This document shows positions 47,109 to 59,105 of a stretch of 64,000 nucleotides of DNA, piece by piece (the stretch's first letter is position 1; the number at the start of each line of letters is the position of its first letter). Under the pieces are notes generated by a model. It made no database searches and was not told the origin of the DNA. It saw only the letters and a list, made by a program, of their open reading frames with translations. The DNA comes from Ehretia macrophylla (Eukaryota; Streptophyta; Magnoliopsida; Boraginales; Ehretiaceae). Location: NCBI GenBank assembly GCA_037974665.1, contig CM075780.1:1460501-1524500 (forward strand). The letters are read 5' to 3'. The translations under genes were made by a program, and so were the position numbers.

Positions 47109-47227
47109 GGGTGCGATCATACAAGCACTAATGCACCGGATCCCATCAGAACTCCTAAGTTAAGCGTGTTTGGGCGAGAGTAGTACTAGGATGGGTGACC
47201 CCCAGGGAAGTCCTCGTGCTACACCCC
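47109..47227 (+). rRNA. 5S: 5S rRNA gene copy 5S-49
   Basis: Full length. Six changes: C15A, G48T, C61T, T96A, T111C, G113A. Solo LTR C lies about 90 bp upstream, keeping the TATA-like box but moving distal spacer motifs away. Confidence 0.93.
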
Positions 47228-47785
47228 CTTTTCAATTTTTTTTGCCCTGGTTAGGGTTGCCAAGATACTTTATCCACCAAATCTCTATTACTGAAACCCA
47301 CGGAACATTGGGCAAGACAACTTCACTTCACGTAGAGGCTGGGCCCGCAAACCGAGGGCGTAGGGTTTGTGACCAGGTCTCCGTCGCTCCGGTGCCCATA
47401 ACTTTTGATCCATAAGGAGTTACGTGGCGCACAGCATACCGTTGCAAAGCTCTCTGAGAGCTCTACGACGGGGGCAGCTAGCTTACTCGCTATGCCCATT
47501 TTTGGAGCCCAAAATCAAACGTTTTCATCAGTTTCAGACCACTTTTCTTCTTTTGCTTTGTTTTTCCGTCACGAATGATACGTTGTGAACTGTTAAAAGG
47601 ACAACAACCTGACTCGCGGGACATCAAAGGGCCCTACAACGTGTCGATATAACGTCCTGCGAAGATGCTGCGTTGTTGAAGCGAATGGGTTATCGTTAAG
47701 CCCATTGGGCCTTTTGAATGGGCCATCTCTCTAGGCTGGGACTGTGAACCGTTAACACATATAGAAATTGTGCCCTCAACATGAT

Positions 47786-47904
47786 GGGTGCGATCATACC
47801 AGCACTAATACACCGGATCCCATCTGAACTCCGAAGTTAAGCGTGCTTGGGCGAGAGTAGTACTAGGATGGGTGACCCCCTGGGAAGTCCTCGTGTTGCA
47901 CCCC
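47786..47904 (+). rRNA. 5S: 5S rRNA gene copy 5S-50
   Basis: Full length, only G25A and A40T. Identical to 5S-52, its copy 1354 bp downstream. All three promoter boxes match the majority; plausible functional gene. Confidence 0.96.
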
Positions 47905-48462
47905 ATTTTCAATTTTTTTTGCCATAGTTAGGGTTGCCAAGATACTTTATCGACCAAATCTCTATTACTGAATCCCATGGAACATTGGGCAAGACAACTT
48001 CGTTTCACGTAGAGGCAGGTCCCGCAAACCGAGGGCGTAGGGTTTGTGACCAGGTCTCCGTCGCTGCAGTGCCCATAACTTTTGATCCGTAAGGAGTTAC
48101 GCGGCGCACAGCATACCGTTGCAAAGCTCTTTGAGAGCTCTACGACGGGGGCAACCAGCATCCTCGCTATGCCCCATTTTGGAGACCAAAATCGAACGTT
48201 TTCATCAGTTTCAGGCCACTTTTCTTCTTTTGCTCTGTTTTTCTGTCCCGGATCGTATGTCGTGAACTGTAAAAAGGACGACAACCTGACTCGCGGGACA
48301 TGAGAGGGCTCTACAACGTGTCGATATAACGTCTTGCGGGGATGCTGTGTTGTTGAAGTGGATGGGTTGTTGTTAAGCCCATTGGGCCTTTTGAATGGGC
48401 CATCTCTCTAGGTTGGGACTGTGAACCGTTAACACATATAGGAATTGTGCCCTCAACATGAC

Positions 48463-48581
48463 GGGTGCGATCATACCAGCATTAATGCATCGGATCCCAT
48501 CAGAACTCCGAAGTTAAGCGTGCTTGGGCGAGAGTAGTACTAGGATGGGTGACCCCATGGGAAGTCCACGTGTTGCACCCC
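48463..48581 (+). rRNA. 5S: 5S rRNA gene copy 5S-51
   Basis: Full length. Four changes: C20T, C28T, C95A, T106A. Counterpart of 5S-53. Confidence 0.95.
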
Positions 48582-49139
48582 ATTTTCAATTTTTTTTGCC
48601 CTAGTTAGGGTTGCCAAGATACTTTATCCACCAAATCTCTATTACTGAAACCCACGGAACATTGGGCAAGACAACTTCACTTCACGTAGAGGCTGGGCCT
48701 GCAAACCGAGGGCGTAGGGTTTGTGACCAGGTCTCCGTCGCTCCGGTGCCCATAACTTTTGATCCATAAGGAGTTACGTGGCGCACAGCATACCGTTGCA
48801 AAGCTCTCTGAGAGCTCTACGACGGGGGCAGCTAGCTTACTCGCTATGCCCATTTTTGGAGCCCAAAATCAAACGTTTTCATCAGTTTCAGACCACATTT
48901 CTTCTTTTGCTTTGTTTTTCCGTCACGGATGATACGTTGTGAACTGTTAAAAGGACAACAACCTGACTCGCGGGACATCAAAGGGCCCTACAACGTGTCG
49001 ATATAACGTCCTGCGAAGATGCTGCGTTGTTGAAGCGAATGGGTTATCGTTAAGCCCATTGGGCCTTTTGAATGGGCCATCTCTCTAGGCTGGGACTGTG
49101 AACCGTTAACACATATAGAAATTGTGCCCTCAACATGAT

Positions 49140-49258
49140 GGGTGCGATCATACCAGCACTAATACACCGGATCCCATCTGAACTCCGAAGTTAAGCGTGC
49201 TTGGGCGAGAGTAGTACTAGGATGGGTGACCCCCTGGGAAGTCCTCGTGTTGCACCCC
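49140..49258 (+). rRNA. 5S: 5S rRNA gene copy 5S-52
   Basis: Full length, only G25A and A40T; identical to 5S-50. Confidence 0.96.
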
Positions 49259-49816
49259 ATTTTCAATTTTTTTTGCCATAGTTAGGGTTGCCAAGATACT
49301 TTATCGACCAAATCTCTATTACTGAATCCCATGGAACATTGGGCAAGACAACTTCGTTTCACGTAGAGGCAGGTCCCGCAAACCGAGGGCGTAGGGTTTG
49401 TGACCAGGTCTCCGTCGCTGCAGTGCCCATAACTTTTGATCCGTAAGGAGTTACGCGGCGCACAGCATACCGTTGCAAAGCTCTTTGAGAGCTCTACGAC
49501 GGGGGCAACCAGCATCCTCGCTATGCCCCATTTTGGAGACCAAAATCGAACGTTTTCATCAGTTTCAGGCCACTTTTCTTCTTTTGCTCTGTTTTTCTGT
49601 CCCGGATCGTACGTCGTGAACTGTTAAAAGGACGACAACCTGACTCGCGGGACATGAGAGGGCTCTACAACGTGTCGATATAACGTCTTGCGGGGATGCT
49701 GCGTTGTTGAAGTGGATGGGTTGTTGTTAAGCCCATTGGGCCTTTTGAATGGGCCATCTCTCTAGGTTGGGACTGTGAACCGTTAACACATATAGGAATT
49801 GTGCCCTCAACATGAC

Positions 49817-49935
49817 GGGTGCGATCATACCAGCATTAATGCATCGGATCCCATCAGAACTCCGAAGTTAAACGTGCTTGGGCGAGAGTAGTACTAGGAT
49901 GGGTGACCCCCTGGGAAGTCCTCGTGTTGCACCCC
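49817..49935 (+). rRNA. 5S: 5S rRNA gene copy 5S-53
   Basis: Full length. Three changes: C20T, C28T, G56A. Ends the duplicated two-unit block. Confidence 0.95.
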
Positions 49936-50493
49936 CTTTTCAATTTTTTTTGCCCTAGTTAGGGTTGCCAAGATACTTTATCCACCAAATCTCTATTACT
50001 GAATCTCACGGAACATTGGGCAAGACAACTTCGTTTCACGTAGAGGCTAGGCCCGCAAACCGAAGGCGTAGGGTTTGTGACCAGGTCTCCGTCGCTCCGG
50101 TGCCCATAACTTTTGATCCATAAGGAGTTACGCGGCCCACAGCATACCGTTGCAAAACTCTTTGAGAGCTCTACGACGGGGGTAGCCAGCTTGCTCGCTG
50201 TGCCCATTTTTGGAGCCCAAAATCGAACGTTTTCATCAGTTTAAGGACACTTTTCTTCTTTTGCTCTATTTTTCCATCCCGGATCATGCGTTGTGAACTG
50301 TTAAAATGACGACAACCTAACTCGCGGTACATCATAGGGCCCTACAATGTGTCGATATAACGTCTTGTGAGGATGTTGAGTTGTTAAAGCTAATGGGTTG
50401 TCGTTATGCCCATTGGGCGTTTTGAATGGGCCATCTCCCTAGGCTGGGACTGTGAACCGTTAACACATATAGGAATTGTGCTCTCAACATGAC

Positions 50494-50612
50494 GGGTGCA
50501 ATCATACCAGCACTAATGCACCGGATCCCATCAGAACACCGAAGTTAAGCGTCGTTGGGCGAGAGTAGTACTAGGATGGGTGACCCCCTGGGAAGTCCTC
50601 ATGTTGCACCCC
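50494..50612 (+). rRNA. 5S: 5S rRNA gene copy 5S-54
   Basis: Full length. Five changes: G7A, T45A, G60C, C61G, G108A. The swap at 60-61 lies in box A. Confidence 0.94.
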
Positions 50613-51170
50613 ATTTTCAATTTTTTTTGCCCTGGTTAGTGTTGCCAAGATACCTTATCCACCAAATCTCTATTACTGAATCCCACGGAACATTGGGCAA
50701 GACAACTTCGTTTCACGTAGAGGCTGGGCCCACAAACCTAGGGCGTAGGGTTTGTGACCAGGTCTCCGTCGCTCTGGTGCCCACAACTTTTGATCCGTAA
50801 GGAGTTACGCGGCGCACAGCATACCGTTGCAAAACTCTCTGAGAGCTCTACGACGGCGGCAGCTAGCTTGCTCGTTGTGCCTATTTTTGGAGCCAAAAAT
50901 CAAACGTTTTCATCAGTTTCAGGCCATTTTTCTTCTTTTGCTCCGTTTTTTCGTCCCGGATCATACGTTGTGAACTGTTAAAAGGACGACAACCTGACTC
51001 GCGGGACATCAGAGGGCCTTACAACGTGTCGATATAACGTCTTGCCAGGATGCTGCGTTGTTGAAGTGGATGGGTTGTCGTTAACCCCATTGGGCCTTTT
51101 GAATGGGCTATCTCTCTAGGCTGGGACTGTGAACCGTTAACAAATATAGGAATTGTGCCCTCAACATGAC

Positions 51171-51289
51171 GGGTGCGATCATACCAGCACTAATGCACCG
51201 GATCCCATCAGAACTCTGAAGTTAAGCGTGCTTGGGCAAGAGTAGTACTAAGATGGGTGACCCCCTGGGAAGTCCTCGTGTTGAACCCC
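51171..51289 (+). rRNA. 5S: 5S rRNA gene copy 5S-55
   Basis: Full length. Four changes: C47T, G68A, G81A, C114A. Confidence 0.95.
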
Positions 51290-51847
51290 CTTTTCATTTT
51301 TTTTTGCCCTAGTTAGGGTTGCCAAGATACTTTATCCACCAAATCTCTATTACTGAATCCCACAGAACATTGGGCAAGACAACTTCGTTTCACGTAGAGG
51401 CTCGGCCCGCAAACCGAGGGCGTAGGGTTTGTGACCAGGTCTCCGTCGCTCCGGTGCCCACAAATTTTGATCCGTAAGGAGTTACGCGGCGCACAAAATA
51501 CAGTTGCAAAACTCTTTGAGAGCTCTACGATGGGGGCTGCCAGCATACTCGCTGTGCCCGTTTTTGGAGCCCAAAATCGAACGTTTCCATCAATTTCAAG
51601 CCACTTTTCTTCTTTTGCTCTGTTTTTCCGTCCTGGATCGTACGTCGTGAACTGTTAAAAGGACGACAACCTGACTCGCGGGACATCAAAGGGCTCTACA
51701 ACGTGTCGATATAACATCTTGCGAGGATGCTACGTTGTTGAAGTGGATGGGTTGTCGTTAAGCCCATTGGGCCTTTTGATTGGGCCATCTCTCTAAGCTG
51801 GGACTGTGAACCGTTAACACATATAGGAATTGTGCCCTCAACATGAC

Positions 51848-51966
51848 GGGTGCGATCATACCAGCACTAATGCACCGGATCCCATCAAAACTCCGAAGTT
51901 AAGCGTGCTTGGGCGAGAATAGTACTAGGTTGGGTGACCCCCTGGGAAGACCTCGTGTTGCACCCC
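51848..51966 (+). rRNA. 5S: 5S rRNA gene copy 5S-56
   Basis: Full length. Four changes: G41A, G72A, A83T, T103A. Solo LTR B begins about 196 bp after its 3' end. Confidence 0.95.
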
Positions 51967-52157
51967 TTTTTCAATTTTTTTTTGCCCTGGTTAGGGTTGC
52001 CAAGATACTTTATCCACCAAATCTCTATTACTAAATCCCACGGAACATTGGGCAAGACAACTTCGTTTCACGTAGAGGTTGGGCCCACAAACCGAGGGCG
52101 TAGGGTTTGTGACCAAGTCTCCGTCGCTCCGGTGCCCATAACTTTTGATCCGTAAAG

Positions 52158-52162
52158 AGTTA
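52158..52162. other. Target-site duplication of solo LTR B (left)
   Basis: AGTTA before TGTGAGGCCC. The right copy at 55883-55887 reads TGTTA, one mismatch. Confidence 0.75.
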
Positions 52163-52174
52163 TGTGAGGCCCGA

Positions 52175-52560
52175 CCCCGAATAACGTGTCCTACCTCGAT
52201 TTGTGCCTTAGACCTAAAATTAAATGACCAACCTTGGATTACGTGTCCTGTCTTGGTTTTTGTGCATACCTCATCATACGTGCCTTGACCTAGAATAGTG
52301 TGCCATAATCCTCGACTTATGTGCGGTATCTAGAAATACGTGCCCTGACCTCGATGTACGTGCGTTATCTCATTTCGTGTGCCCTAACCTTGAACTGTGT
52401 ACCTTAACCTAGATATAGAGTCATGCCTTGATTTGCGTTCATTTGGATTAGAATCCGTGCATTTATCTTGAAGTACGTGCATTAGTCTTGAAGTTCGTGT
52501 CTTACCTCGTAGTTCGTGTCTACCTCATAATTCATGCCCTAGACCTAGGAATCCGTGCCA
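52175..52560 (+). repeat. Degenerate ACGTG repeat zone at start of LTR B
   Basis: About 18-20 imperfect copies of a roughly 20-bp unit with core (T)ACGTGCCTTGACCT, close behind the LTR start, i.e. in U3. A similar zone occurs in the element A LTRs. Confidence 0.7.
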
Positions 52561-54776
52561 CCACGTTGATCAAGAAAGAATCCTACACAAAGCACTAGAC
52601 ACTAAAATAATCCTACACAATCCACTAACCAATATTATATTCCTAATTCAAATTCTCTACAAACTCCACTAACAATAAAATAATACTAAATTATTCCTAC
52701 ATTTCCCACTAACTATTATTCTATTCATAATTCAACTCATCAACAAACATTCCTATATTTTATTCTATCTAGATTCCCTAATTCCCCAACATTCCTATGA
52801 CAATTCTAATGACACAAATGCATAAAGAATTATTCCTAGACAAACTATGACAAACACTTAGCACAATGCATAAAAAAATGCTCAAAACCACCTAAATCCT
52901 CTACCTTGCTCAACCAAACCACCTTTGCCCATGCTAAACATTTTAAAATCACACATTGAAGACACAAAAATCAGAATTTAATGGCCCAAGGCCGACCAAG
53001 TGCTTGAATAATGCAAAAGCCTTCATTTTTTTGTCATTTCTTCTTTCCTCTCACATTTTCTCTCTCTCCCTCTCATTCTCTCTCTCCATTTCGGTTTTGG
53101 CTGAGTTATCTCCACCTCTTAGCTCATCTTCATCATCCTAAGGTGCATCAAGACAAACCACAAGCAAAGAAACTCACCCAAGCAAGCTAGGATGCAAGAA
53201 ATACACATGCAAGCATTTTGAGTCACCATTTTCGGCCTAGGTAAGTTTTCTTGGCTTCCATTTCTTTTCTTCTTGTTCTAATCTCATGCATGTGATAAGA
53301 GATTGATCACTAGGATAGGAAAAATAGAGAAACCAAGTTGGAATCTCGGCTAAGCAAGAAGAAGAGGATATTTGAAGCTTCAACAAGTTTTTGTGCATCT
53401 TTGTGGTTGATTGCTAAGGTGAGGGTTAAAACCTTTTGAAAACTCTTCAAAAAATTCACATGCATGCTCATAAATGTGTGTATTTGCTTCTGTACTTGAG
53501 CTATATGGTCGTTCATAAGCTTAAACAACCATGCATGGCAAGATCTTGGCTTGAAAATGATGCTAGGTGAAGTCGAAATTGTTGACAGCTCTCTGACCAG
53601 TCTGTTCGAGGTAAGTTTAGCTAGGAAAATAATATTGAAAATGCATAAAAATTTGTAGGTGACTAGTTTGGACAGTTTTGAACAATTTTTCCAGAAATAG
53701 GCCGAAGCAAATTTTGACTCTAAGGTCCTCAAAATGTCAAATCTTTAAAATGTGACCAAATCTGGAAATCTGGAAAAATGAAGCAGGTTTTGGCAGATGC
53801 ACTGACTATGTGGAACGAACCATATTTGACTGAGTAATGCATGAAATTTGGTGTGCGGCTATATTTTTCAGTTATGGACAATTTTTTCAGAAATGGACCA
53901 AGGCTAAAACTGAACCTAAGGACCTCAAAAACGTCAATTTCTGAAAAGTGTGCAAATCTGGACAGTTTTGTGCTATTCCACTGTTTCGGCTATATCTAAT
54001 GATCCCGAACTCCAATTGATGCAAGGTTTGTTTCTGATTTTAGTTAACTTCTCAAGCTTTAATTTGACATCTTATTCACTGAATTTGGAGATTTTTTTAT
54101 TATCCTACTGATTGTGAGAAAACAGCCTATTGCAGTAAGGGTTTCACTTAGTATTATGCTTAGAAAAAAAAAATTTGTTGTGGCTTCTCTTGTTGAATTA
54201 AATGCTTGGGATTGTAGCTTCGGGATGTTGTGTGGACTGTTTTGAATGTTTGAAGATGTTGAATTAAATGATGCATGGTGTGAGATTGACTTTGAGTTGG
54301 GTTGAGGCTCAAATTGCATGAATATACACGAAATGGAAACCCTAATGACTAGGTAGTTTTGATAAGTGTTGATCATTTGGATGTTGTGTGGAAATTATAT
54401 GCTTAGTGGGTTGCCCGTAAATGTCTTATAACTTCAAATGTGATTTTGACCATTGCATGTTGTCAAATAAGCTTTTCTTGCAACCGAACCCACGTAGATG
54501 TTGTTGCATGTTGAATAATCGTATCACTTGATTACGTGGACTTCGAAATGAGCTATATGGCTTGACTTGCATGTGTTACATGGCTGCCCGTTTAATGTTC
54601 ATATGACTCTATATGTCTTTCAAGTGAAATTACTTGTCTTATCGTGCCTTGTTTGATTACTTGACAACGTGCGATCTTATAACTGCTCGGAGGCAACCTA
54701 CTTTGTTGTCTTCCTAATGTGATATGTTAAATGTTATAAATGTGCATTGCATACGAGGTTGCAACCTTTCATTGTG

Positions 54777-54902
54777 GCATGGTAGCGTTTCACGAACGCC
54801 GGGCGACATAGGGCTTGCCGGTGCTCTCGTGACTACCATGGTCCAATTCCCTCTCTCGCTTGGCATTCCACCCTCGGATAGTTGGGTCGTAGGTTTCGGG
54901 GT
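54777..54902 (+). other. Conserved LTR block, solo LTR B
   Basis: Copy of the block described at 30157-30280, here on the plus strand. Confidence 0.75.
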
Positions 54903-55882
54903 ACATCTGGAGTACACCCAATTAGGAGCGATAAGTGGATTATTGAAGTCGTCCGCAACAATTGTATCGAAATTGAAATTGAGAGCAACTGCTCACCGTA
55001 TCCTTGAAATGATTGGTAAATGTATCTGTTACTCGATTTGTTTCATATATTTGCGTACCTTATTATTTGTAATACGTGACATGTTTTCAAAAAGAGTTTT
55101 CATAAATTGAACCGGAAAATGAGTTTCAAAACGTATTTCTCGTTTCCCCTCACTGAGTTCATAAGGACTCACCCTCTTTTTTATCACAGGTGAAGAAGAA
55201 CAGGTACAGGTACCCGAGGACAACGTGCCTATCGATGATTCCTTGGAGTGATTTCCTGTCCCTACGTGCTTTTGTGCTTTGCCTGAAAGTGGTTGCTATA
55301 TAGATGTTGTGTTTGATTGCAAACTATTCATTTTATTGATGTAAATGACCCCGTTGTAATTTGGGTCTAATTCTGGGATTGTACTACCTATAGCTGGACG
55401 AACTTTTATTTGGTGGTTTTCTTTCGTTTTCTTAATTGGTAGTTATCGTAGGCATTCAAACCACTAGATGAATAATCAACTAAGTTAATTCTATCTAATT
55501 TCACTTAGGTGCTCACTTGCAAACTAAAGGATAATAGGTACTTCCATGATAGGAAATTGACAAATAAACGGGACATAGTTATCATGTTAGGCTTATTAAC
55601 CAAACAAGACCTTCAAGATAAACTAGTAGGCAAATCGGTTGGTGACAAATAGGAGTCCTTAATGGAATTGGGTTAATGATTGGAATAATTGAGGCGTTTA
55701 GAGAATTAGGTCAAACCAAAGAGCCCAATTACAGCCATTATACTGCCGGTTTTTTGGAATATTTTGGAATTTAGGCCGAAACGTTAAGTGTTAAATCTTC
55801 ATAAACAATTAAGTATGTGATATTACCTGAATGTTTAGTTCACACCCTAGTCTAACCTTATAGGCCGGGTTGCGGCGTGACA

Positions 55883-55887
55883 TGTTA
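55883..55887. other. Target-site duplication of solo LTR B (right)
   Basis: TGTTA, four of five bases matching AGTTA at 52158-52162. The uninterrupted spacer elsewhere reads GAGTTACGCGG, so the left copy is the unmutated one. Confidence 0.75.
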
Positions 55888-56250
55888 CACGGCGCACAGC
55901 ATACCGTTGCATAGCTCTATGAGAGCTCTACGACGGGGGTAGCTAGCATGCTCGTTGTGCCTGTTTTTGGAGCCCAAAATCGAACGTTTTCATCAGTTTC
56001 AGGCCACTTTTCTTCTTTTTCTCTGTTTTTCTGTCTCGGATCGTACGTCGTGAACGGTTAAAAGGACAACAACCTGACTCGTGGGACTTCAGAGGGCCCT
56101 ACAACAAGTCGATATCACGTCTTGCAAGCATGTTGCGTTGTTGAAGCGGATGGGTTGTCGTTAAGCCCATTGGGCCTTTTGAATGGGCCATCTTTCTAAG
56201 CTGGGACTCTGAACAGTTAACACATAAAGGAATTGTGCCCTCAACATAAC

Positions 56251-56369
56251 GGGTGTGATCATACCAGCACTAATGCACCGAAAACCATCAGAACTCCGAA
56301 GTTAAGCGTGCTTGGGCAAGAGTAGTACTAGGATGGGTGACCCCTTGGGAAGTCCTCGTGTTGCACCCC
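56251..56369 (+). rRNA. 5S: 5S rRNA gene copy 5S-57
   Basis: Full length. Six changes: C6T, G31A, T33A, C34A, G68A, C95T. The GATC at 31-34 is replaced by AAAA. Last plus-strand gene. Confidence 0.93.
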
Positions 56370-56963
56370 CTTTTCAATTTTTTTTGCCCTGGTTAGGGTT
56401 GCCAAGATACTTTATCCACCAAATCTCTATTATTGAATCCCACGGAACATTGGGCAAGACAACTTCGCTTCTTGTAGCGGCTGGGCCCGCAAACCGAGGG
56501 TGTAGGGTTTGTGACCAGGTCTCCGTCACTCAGGTGCCCATAACTTTTGATCCGTAAGGAGTTATGCGGCCCACAGCATACCGTTGCAAAGCTCTCTGAG
56601 AGCTCTACGACGGGGGCAGCCAGCTTGCACACTGTGCCCCTTTTTGGAGCCCAAAATCGAAAGTTTTCATCAGTTTCAGGCCACTTTTCTTCTTTTGCTC
56701 CGTTTTTCCATCCCGAATCGTACGTCGTGAACTGTTAAAAGGATGACAACCTGACTCGCGGGACATCAGAGGGCCCTACGGATCAAAAGTTATGGGCACC
56801 GGAGCGACGGAGACCTGGTCACAAACCCTACGCCCTCGGTTTGCAGGCCCAGCCTCTACGTGAAGCGAAGTTGTCTGGCCCAATGTTCTGTGGAATTCAG
56901 TAATAGAGATTTGGTGGATAAAGTATCTTGTCAACCGTAACCAGGGCAAAAAAAATTGAAAAG

Positions 56964-57082
56964 GGGGTGCAACACGAGGACTTCCCAGGGGGTCACCAAT
57001 CCTAGTACTATTCACGCCCAAGCACGCTTAACTTCGGAGTTCTGATGGAATCCGGTACATTAGTGCTGGTATGATCGCACCC
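56964..57082 (-). rRNA. 5S: 5S rRNA gene copy 5S-58
   Basis: Full length. Five changes: G85T, G72A, A69T, C34T, C26T. Two fall in the intermediate element. Confidence 0.94.
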
Positions 57083-57636
57083 GTCATGTTGAGGGACAAT
57101 TCCTTTATGTGTTAACTGTTCACAGTCCCAGCCTAGAGAGATGGTCCATTCAAAAGGCGCAATGGGCTTAACGACAACCCATCCACTTCAACAACGCAGC
57201 ATCCTGGCAAGACATGATATCGACACGTTGTAGGGCCCTCTGATGTCCCGCGAGTCAGGTTGTCGTCCTTTTAACAGTTCACGATTATGATCCGGGACGG
57301 AAAAACAAAGCAAAAGTAGAAAAGTGGCCGGAAACTGATGAAAACGTTCGATTTTGGGCTCTAAAAATGGGCACTGGGAGCAAGCTGGCTGCCCCCGTGG
57401 TAGAGCTCTCAAAGAGCCTTGCAACGGTATGCTGTGCGCCGCGTAACTCCATACGGATCAAAAGTTATGGGCACCGGAGCGACGGAGACTTGGTCACAAA
57501 CCCTACGCTCGGTTTGCGGGCCCAGCCTCTACGTGAAGAGAAGTTGTCTTGCACAATGTTCAGTGGGATTCAGTAATAGAGATTTGGTGGACAAAGTATC
57601 TTGGCAACCCTAACCAGGGCAAAAACAATTGAAAAG

Positions 57637-57755
57637 GGGGTGCAACACGAGGACTTCCCAGCGGGTCACCTATCCTAGTACTACTCTCGCCCAAGCACGC
57701 TTAACTTCGGAGTTCTGATGGGATCCGGTGCATTAGTGCTGGTATGATCGCACCC
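57637..57755 (-). rRNA. 5S: 5S rRNA gene copy 5S-59
   Basis: Full length, only C94G and G85A, both in box C. Confidence 0.96.
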
Positions 57756-58312
57756 GTCATGTTGAGGGCAGAATTCCTTTATGTGTTAACTGTTCACAGT
57801 CCCAGCTTAGAGAGATGGCCCATTCAAAAGGCCCAATGGCCTTAACGACAACCCATCCGCTTCAACAACGCAGCATCCTGGCAAGACGTGATATCGACAC
57901 ATTGTAGGGCCCTCTGATGTCCCGCGATTCAGGTTGTCGTCCTTTTAACAGTTCATGACGTACGATCCGGGACTGAAAAATTGTGCATAAGAAGAAAAGT
58001 GGCCTGAAACTAATGAAAACGTTCGATTTTGGGCTCCAAAAACGGGCACAACGAGCAAGCTAGCTGCCCTCGTTGTAGAGCTCTCAGAGAGTTTTGCAAC
58101 GTATGTTGTGCGCCGCGTAACTCCTTACGGATCAAAAGTTATGGGCACCGAAGCGACGGAGACCTGGTCACAAACCCTACGCCCTCGGTTTGCGGCCCAA
58201 CCTCTACGTGAAGCGAATTTTTTCTTGCCCAATGTTCCATGGGATGCAGTAATAGAGATTTGGTGGATAAAGTATCTTGGCAACCCTAACTAGGGCAAAA
58301 AAAATTGAAAAG

Positions 58313-58431
58313 GGGGTGCAACACGAGGACTTCCTAGGGTGTCACCCATCCTAGTACTACTCTCACCCGAGCACGCTTAACTTCGGAGTTCGGATGGGAT
58401 CCGGTGCATTAGTGCTGGTAAGATCTCACTA
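58313..58431 (-). rRNA. 5S: 5S rRNA gene copy 5S-60
   Basis: Full length. Nine changes: G97A, C92A, C67T, T63C, A40C, A11T, C6A, G2A, G1T. The altered transcript start (G1T, G2A) and box A change argue against function. Confidence 0.92.
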
Positions 58432-58986
58432 GTCATGTTGAGGGCACAATTCCTTTATGTGTTAACTGTTCATAGTCGCAGCCTAGAGAGATGGCCCATT
58501 CAAAAGCCCAATGGGCTTAACGACAACCCATCCGCTTCAACAACGTAGCATGCTTGCAAGACGTGATATCGACACATTGTATGGCCCACTTATTTCCCGC
58601 GAGTCAGGTTGTCGTCCTTTTAACAATTCACGACGTATGATCCTGGAAGGAAAAACAGACCAAAAGAAGAAAAGTGGCCTGAAACTGATGAAAACGTTCG
58701 ATTTTGGGCTCCAAAAAGTGCACAGCGAGCAAGCTAGATGCCCTCGTCGTAGAGCTCTCAGAGAGTTTTGCAACGTATGTTGTGCGCCGCGTAACTCCTT
58801 ACGGATCAAAAGTTATGGGCACCGAAGCGACGGAGACCTGGTCACAAACCCTACGCCCTCGATTTGCGGGCCCAGCCACTACGTGAAGCGAAGTTTTTCT
58901 TGCCCAATGTTCCGTGGGATTCAGTAATAGAGATTTGGTGGATAAAGTATCTTGGCAAACTAACCAAGGCAAAAAAATTTGAAAAG

Positions 58987-59105
58987 GGGGTGCAACACGA
59001 GGACTTCCTAGGAGGTCACCCATCCTAGTACTACTCTCGCCCAAGCACGCTTAACTTCGAAGTTCTGATGGTATGCGGTGCATTAGTGTTGGTATGATCG
59101 CACCC
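58987..59105 (-). rRNA. 5S: 5S rRNA gene copy 5S-61
   Basis: Full length. Six changes: G97A, C93T, C46T, C34A, G31C, G17A. Confidence 0.94.

Larger units (their letters stand above)
52163..55882 (+). mobile_element. Solo LTR B (same family as element A)
   Basis: A 3720-bp LTR, plus orientation, starting TGTGAGGCCCGACCCCG and ending GGCGTGACA, the same termini as element A. No internal domain, so a solo LTR from LTR-LTR recombination. It starts with an ACGTG-rich repeat zone (52175-52560) and has a CT-rich tract (53040-53100), and the conserved block at 54777-54902. Its last 500 bp are closer to LTR D than to element A, so B and D form one subfamily. Short reading frames inside are not known proteins. 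Confidence 0.9.
41348..56775 (+). repeat. 5S rDNA array, block 3 (plus strand, interrupted)
   Basis: One partial and twelve full 5S genes on the plus strand. Spacing is 677 bp throughout once the two solo LTRs (with one target duplication each) are subtracted (676 and 678). Spacers carry the same elements as block 1. The spacing is more regular than in block 1. Confidence 0.95.

Noticed and set aside
47260-49914. Assembly artefact as explanation of the 1354-bp duplication
   Set aside because: The two copies differ at several scattered positions, which argues for a real duplication, though only long reads can settle it.
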